A stretch of 44,922 nucleotides of DNA, taken from NCBI GenBank assembly GCA_002786855.1, contig PCUU01000089.1, forward strand, positions 1-44,922. The letters are read 5' to 3'. The translations under genes were made by a program, and so were the position numbers. Positions within the stretch are counted from its first letter, which is position 1; each line of letters begins with the position of its first letter. Of this stretch, positions 42,519-44,922 are shown piece by piece. Origin of the DNA: Cytophagales bacterium CG12_big_fil_rev_8_21_14_0_65_40_12 (GTDB lineage Bacteria; Bacteroidota; Bacteroidia; Cytophagales; Cyclobacteriaceae). The notes under the pieces were generated by a model that had not been told where the DNA came from, did not search any database, and was given only the letters and a program-made list of their open reading frames with translations.

Positions 42519-44762
42519 CTACCTCCCGAACTTCCCTTTCAAAGCCGCCAACTTATCCGCCATATCACTTGCAGATTCTTTTTTAGGCTCTGCTTTTGGC
42601 TTAGGTTTATCGCTTTTCTTGACTTGAGGTTTCGCTTCGCCTTTCATAGACAAAGAAATTCGCTTGCGATTAATATCAACTTCAAGCACCGTTACTTGTA
42701 CCCGCTGTTGAACGCTTACCACCTCGGCTGGATTGCTCACAAAAGTATCGGACAAATGACTGATATGCACCAATCCGTCCTGATGCACTCCAATATCCAC
42801 AAATGCACCAAAATTGGTAACGTTGGTCACAATACCCGGTAGTTTCATGCCTGTGCGCAGGTCTTCCATGCTGTTCACCCCTTCCATAAAGCTGAAGGCT
42901 TCGAATTGCTCTCTCGGGTCACGGCCGGGTTTGGCCAATTCAGCGAGAATGTCCTTCAGCGTGGGCAAACCGATTTGGTCTGTGATGTACTTTTTAAGGT
43001 CGATTTGCTTTCGCAATTCTTCTTTCTGGATTAAATCGGTGACCGAGCATTTTAGGTCTTTCGCCATTTGATTCACAATCGCATAAGACTCTGGGTGTAC
43101 CGCGCTTTCATCCAAAGGATTGGATGCTCCACGAATACGCAAGAAACCAGCGGCTTGCTCATAGGCTTTATCACCTAATCTGGCTACTTTTTTAATGGCT
43201 TCTCTGTTTTTAAAAGGTCCGTTCTGATTTCTGTATTCTACAATATTTTTAGCCAGCTGAGGCCCTAAACCTGCCACATAAGTCAGTAATTGTTCCGAAG
43301 CAGTGTTCACCTCCACTCCCACTGCATTCACGCAACTCATTACTACATCGTCCAATGAATGTTTCAAAGCGTTTTGATCGACATCATGCTGATATTGACC
43401 TACACCAATTGACTTTGGGTCGATCTTCACCAATTCTGCCAAAGGATCCATCAGTCTGCGACCAATAGAAACTGATCCACGCACCGTAATGTCTTCATTC
43501 GGAAATTCGTTTCTAGCGATTTCCGAAGCAGAATAAATAGAAGCCCCGCTTTCATTGACCATCACTACGGTAACGGATTTTGGCAAACCCAAAGCATTCA
43601 CGAATGTCTCGGTTTCTCTTCCAGCAGTACCATTACCGATAGCAATGGCTTCGATATTAAATTTTTCAACCAAGTGCTTTACCGTTGCCCCCGCTTTGGT
43701 GGTTTGTTTCATTGGCTCATTAGGGAAAATGGCTTCGTAATGAAGTAATTTCCCTTGTTTGTCCAAGCAAACCAGTTTACAACCTGTTCTGAAACCTGGG
43801 TCAATGGCCATCACATTTTTGCTTCCCAAAGGCGCGGTCATCAATAATTCTTTCAGGTTTTTAGCAAACACATCAATCGCCTCTTCATCGGCCTTCTTTT
43901 TAGAAACCATACGCAATTCCGTTTCCATACTCGGCTGAAGTAGGCGTTTATAGCCATCGCGGATCGCCAATTTCACTTGTTCCGAAGATGCTGATCGGCC
44001 AGTAATAATTTTTCTATCCAAAAGTTCGATGGCTTCTTCTTCCGAAGGAACAGTATCCAACATCAAAAACATTTCGCTTTCGCCTCTGCGCATGGCCAAC
44101 ACTCGGTGCGATGGTGCTTTAGCCACTGGCTCTTCCCATTCAAAATAATCTCTGTATTTCTGGGCTTCTTCTTCCTTTCCAGGATACACACGGGCTTTGA
44201 AAACGGCCTTCTCTTGAAAAAATCTTCGCATTCTAGCACGCACTTCTTGATCTTCATTGATCCACTCTGCCATAATATCGCGAGCACCTTGTAAAGCCTG
44301 TTCTATGTCTTCTACCTGCTTTTCAGCATCAACAAAGTCGGCAGCTTTCGCATAGGGATCAAGATTTGTTTGTTCGTAAATAAGCTTCGCCAAAGGCTCT
44401 AAACCCTTTTCGCGAGCGATGGTCGCCTTAGTTCTTCTCTTGGGTTTATAGGGAAGGTAGATATCTTCGAGCCTGGCCATGGTTTCGGCTTCGTTGACTT
44501 GCTTTTCAAGCTCATCCGTCAGTTTATCTTGCTCTTTCAGCGACTTTAAAATAGCTTCCTTTCGCTTATCTAAGTCACGTAATTGTAGAATTCGGTCACG
44601 AATTGCAGCGATTTGAACTTCATCTAAACTCCCTGTCATCTCTTTTCTGTATCGAGAAATAAAAGGCACCGTTCCGCCCTGATCAAGCAGATCGACAGTG
44701 GTGGCTACTTGGGTGGTAGCAATTGAAAGTTCGCTGGCTATTCGCTTAAAATGTACTTGCAT
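42519..44762 (-). CDS. tex: Tex-family RNA-binding transcription accessory protein
   Basis: The 747-residue cytoplasmic protein shows the full Tex layout: an N-terminal helical region (Tex_N), a YqgF/RNase H-like domain (about 320-450: VMAIDPGFRTGCKLVC), helix-hairpin-helix motifs (about 495-560: LGPQLAKNIVEYRNQNGPF) and an S1 RNA-binding domain (about 645-715: GIVTNVTNFGAFVDIGVHQDG). A lysine- and proline-rich tail follows. Tex is a conserved accessory factor for transcription; in other bacteria it affects toxin expression and stress survival. It is a single gene and the most conserved one in the window. Confidence 0.95.
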   Translation of the reverse strand: MQVHFKRIASELSIATTQVATTVDLLDQGGTVPFISRYRKEMTGSLDEVQIAAIRDRILQLRDLDKRKEAILKSLKEQDKLTDELEKQVNEAETMARLEDIYLPYKPKRRTKATIAREKGLEPLAKLIYEQTNLDPYAKAADFVDAEKQVEDIEQALQGARDIMAEWINEDQEVRARMRRFFQEKAVFKARVYPGKEEEAQKYRDYFEWEEPVAKAPSHRVLAMRRGESEMFLMLDTVPSEEEAIELLDRKIITGRSASSEQVKLAIRDGYKRLLQPSMETELRMVSKKKADEEAIDVFAKNLKELLMTAPLGSKNVMAIDPGFRTGCKLVCLDKQGKLLHYEAIFPNEPMKQTTKAGATVKHLVEKFNIEAIAIGNGTAGRETETFVNALGLPKSVTVVMVNESGASIYSASEIARNEFPNEDITVRGSVSIGRRLMDPLAELVKIDPKSIGVGQYQHDVDQNALKHSLDDVVMSCVNAVGVEVNTASEQLLTYVAGLGPQLAKNIVEYRNQNGPFKNREAIKKVARLGDKAYEQAAGFLRIRGASNPLDESAVHPESYAIVNQMAKDLKCSVTDLIQKEELRKQIDLKKYITDQIGLPTLKDILAELAKPGRDPREQFEAFSFMEGVNSMEDLRTGMKLPGIVTNVTNFGAFVDIGVHQDGLVHISHLSDTFVSNPAEVVSVQQRVQVTVLEVDINRKRISLSMKGEAKPQVKKSDKPKPKAEPKKESASDMADKLAALKGKFGR

Positions 44763-44786
44763 TGAATCCTTTAATTATGAAGGCTG

Positions 44787-44794
44787 CAAAACTA
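44787..44794 (-). promoter_or_regulatory. -7 box of tex
   Basis: The minus strand reads TAGTTTTG, an exact match to TAnnTTTG, 24 bp upstream of the tex ATG at 44762. A TTTG at the ideal -33 distance is not clear. Confidence 0.5.
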
Positions 44795-44806
44795 AACAAA
44801 GATGTG

Positions 44807-44852
44807 GAAGAATGAAGTATGAAGACGGAAGATCGAAGTCAGAAGTCGTAAG
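44807..44852. repeat. Purine-rich GAAG/GTCGAAG-type repeat tract
   Basis: A tract of GAAG-centred units (GAAGTATGAAGACGGAAG and relatives) resembles the heptamer tract at 40437-40700, including the shared GAAGACGGAAGA. It lies upstream of tex. The rest of the window to 44922 shows nothing I can assign. Confidence 0.5.
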
Positions 44853-44922
44853 ATGTCCATCCCTAAATAGCATTGACCGTTTTGGTTTACTATTGTTTTA
44901 AATGTCCATCGGGCAAATATGA

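Overview
The window reads as a chromosomal segment of a Bacteroidota bacterium, most likely a marine or aquatic member of the Cytophagales. Supporting signs are a LytTR regulator paired with a TPR/HisKA_2 kinase, a SusC-style TonB receptor with a carboxypeptidase-regulatory-like N-terminus, lipoproteins clustered in a glycan locus, a triple-Y propeller regulator, several TAnnTTTG-type -7 boxes, and intergenic hairpin repeats of kinds common in this phylum. The genus cannot be fixed from sequence alone. I saw no tRNA, rRNA, CRISPR array or transposase.

Positions 1-7485 (minus strand) are one uninterrupted open frame of 2495 codons that runs off the left edge. It encodes a giant secreted modular protein: a discoidin-like domain, an Ig/cadherin-like domain, two LamG-like domains, then three units in which a beta-propeller appears to be inserted inside an Ig-like domain, each followed by an SbsA-type Ig-like domain. 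Its upstream region holds two pairs of TGTTCTGA repeats, each pair spaced exactly 21 bp, which is the geometry of LytTR sites. A LytTR response regulator and its kinase lie just beyond (8726-11564), separated from the giant gene by an XRE/PIN toxin-antitoxin pair with its own operator array.

Positions 11872-14806 are housekeeping or accessory genes: an FKBP/SlyD-like isomerase, a BASS-family transporter, a cupin and a CPBP protease. A family of CTCGTT...AACGAG hairpins sits at the convergent gene ends here.

Positions 14978-32110 are a glucan-utilisation locus. Ten minus-strand genes run in close succession: lipocalin-like lipoprotein, GH16, MFS sugar porter, GH16 with a CBM6-like domain, GH3, GH16, SSS sodium/sugar symporter, PfkB kinase, beta-phosphoglucomutase and a GH65 phosphorylase. 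A membrane-spanning propeller/Y_Y_Y/LuxR regulator is divergent from them, and a LacI regulator follows it in the opposite direction. In outline, surface GH16 enzymes would cut beta-1,3(4)-glucan such as laminarin, the two carriers would import products, and a GH3 with no visible signal peptide would finish beta-linked oligomers. GH65 and the mutase would turn an alpha-linked disaccharide into glucose and glucose-6-phosphate. The locus has no SusC/SusD pair.

Positions 32114-36299 are mixed genes: a Fer4_19/CDGSH iron-sulfur protein, a putative secreted metalloprotease, a double GNAT, a VOC protein and a DUF1016/YhcG nuclease. Positions 36356-40287 pair a TonB-dependent receptor with a beta-propeller phytase lipoprotein, probably for organic phosphate scavenging. 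Positions 40288-42489 are an accessory patch with heptamer-repeat DNA, a cassette-like secreted-protein gene bounded by 12-bp inverted repeats, and a RelE/ParE-type toxin-antitoxin pair. The window closes with tex (42519-44762).
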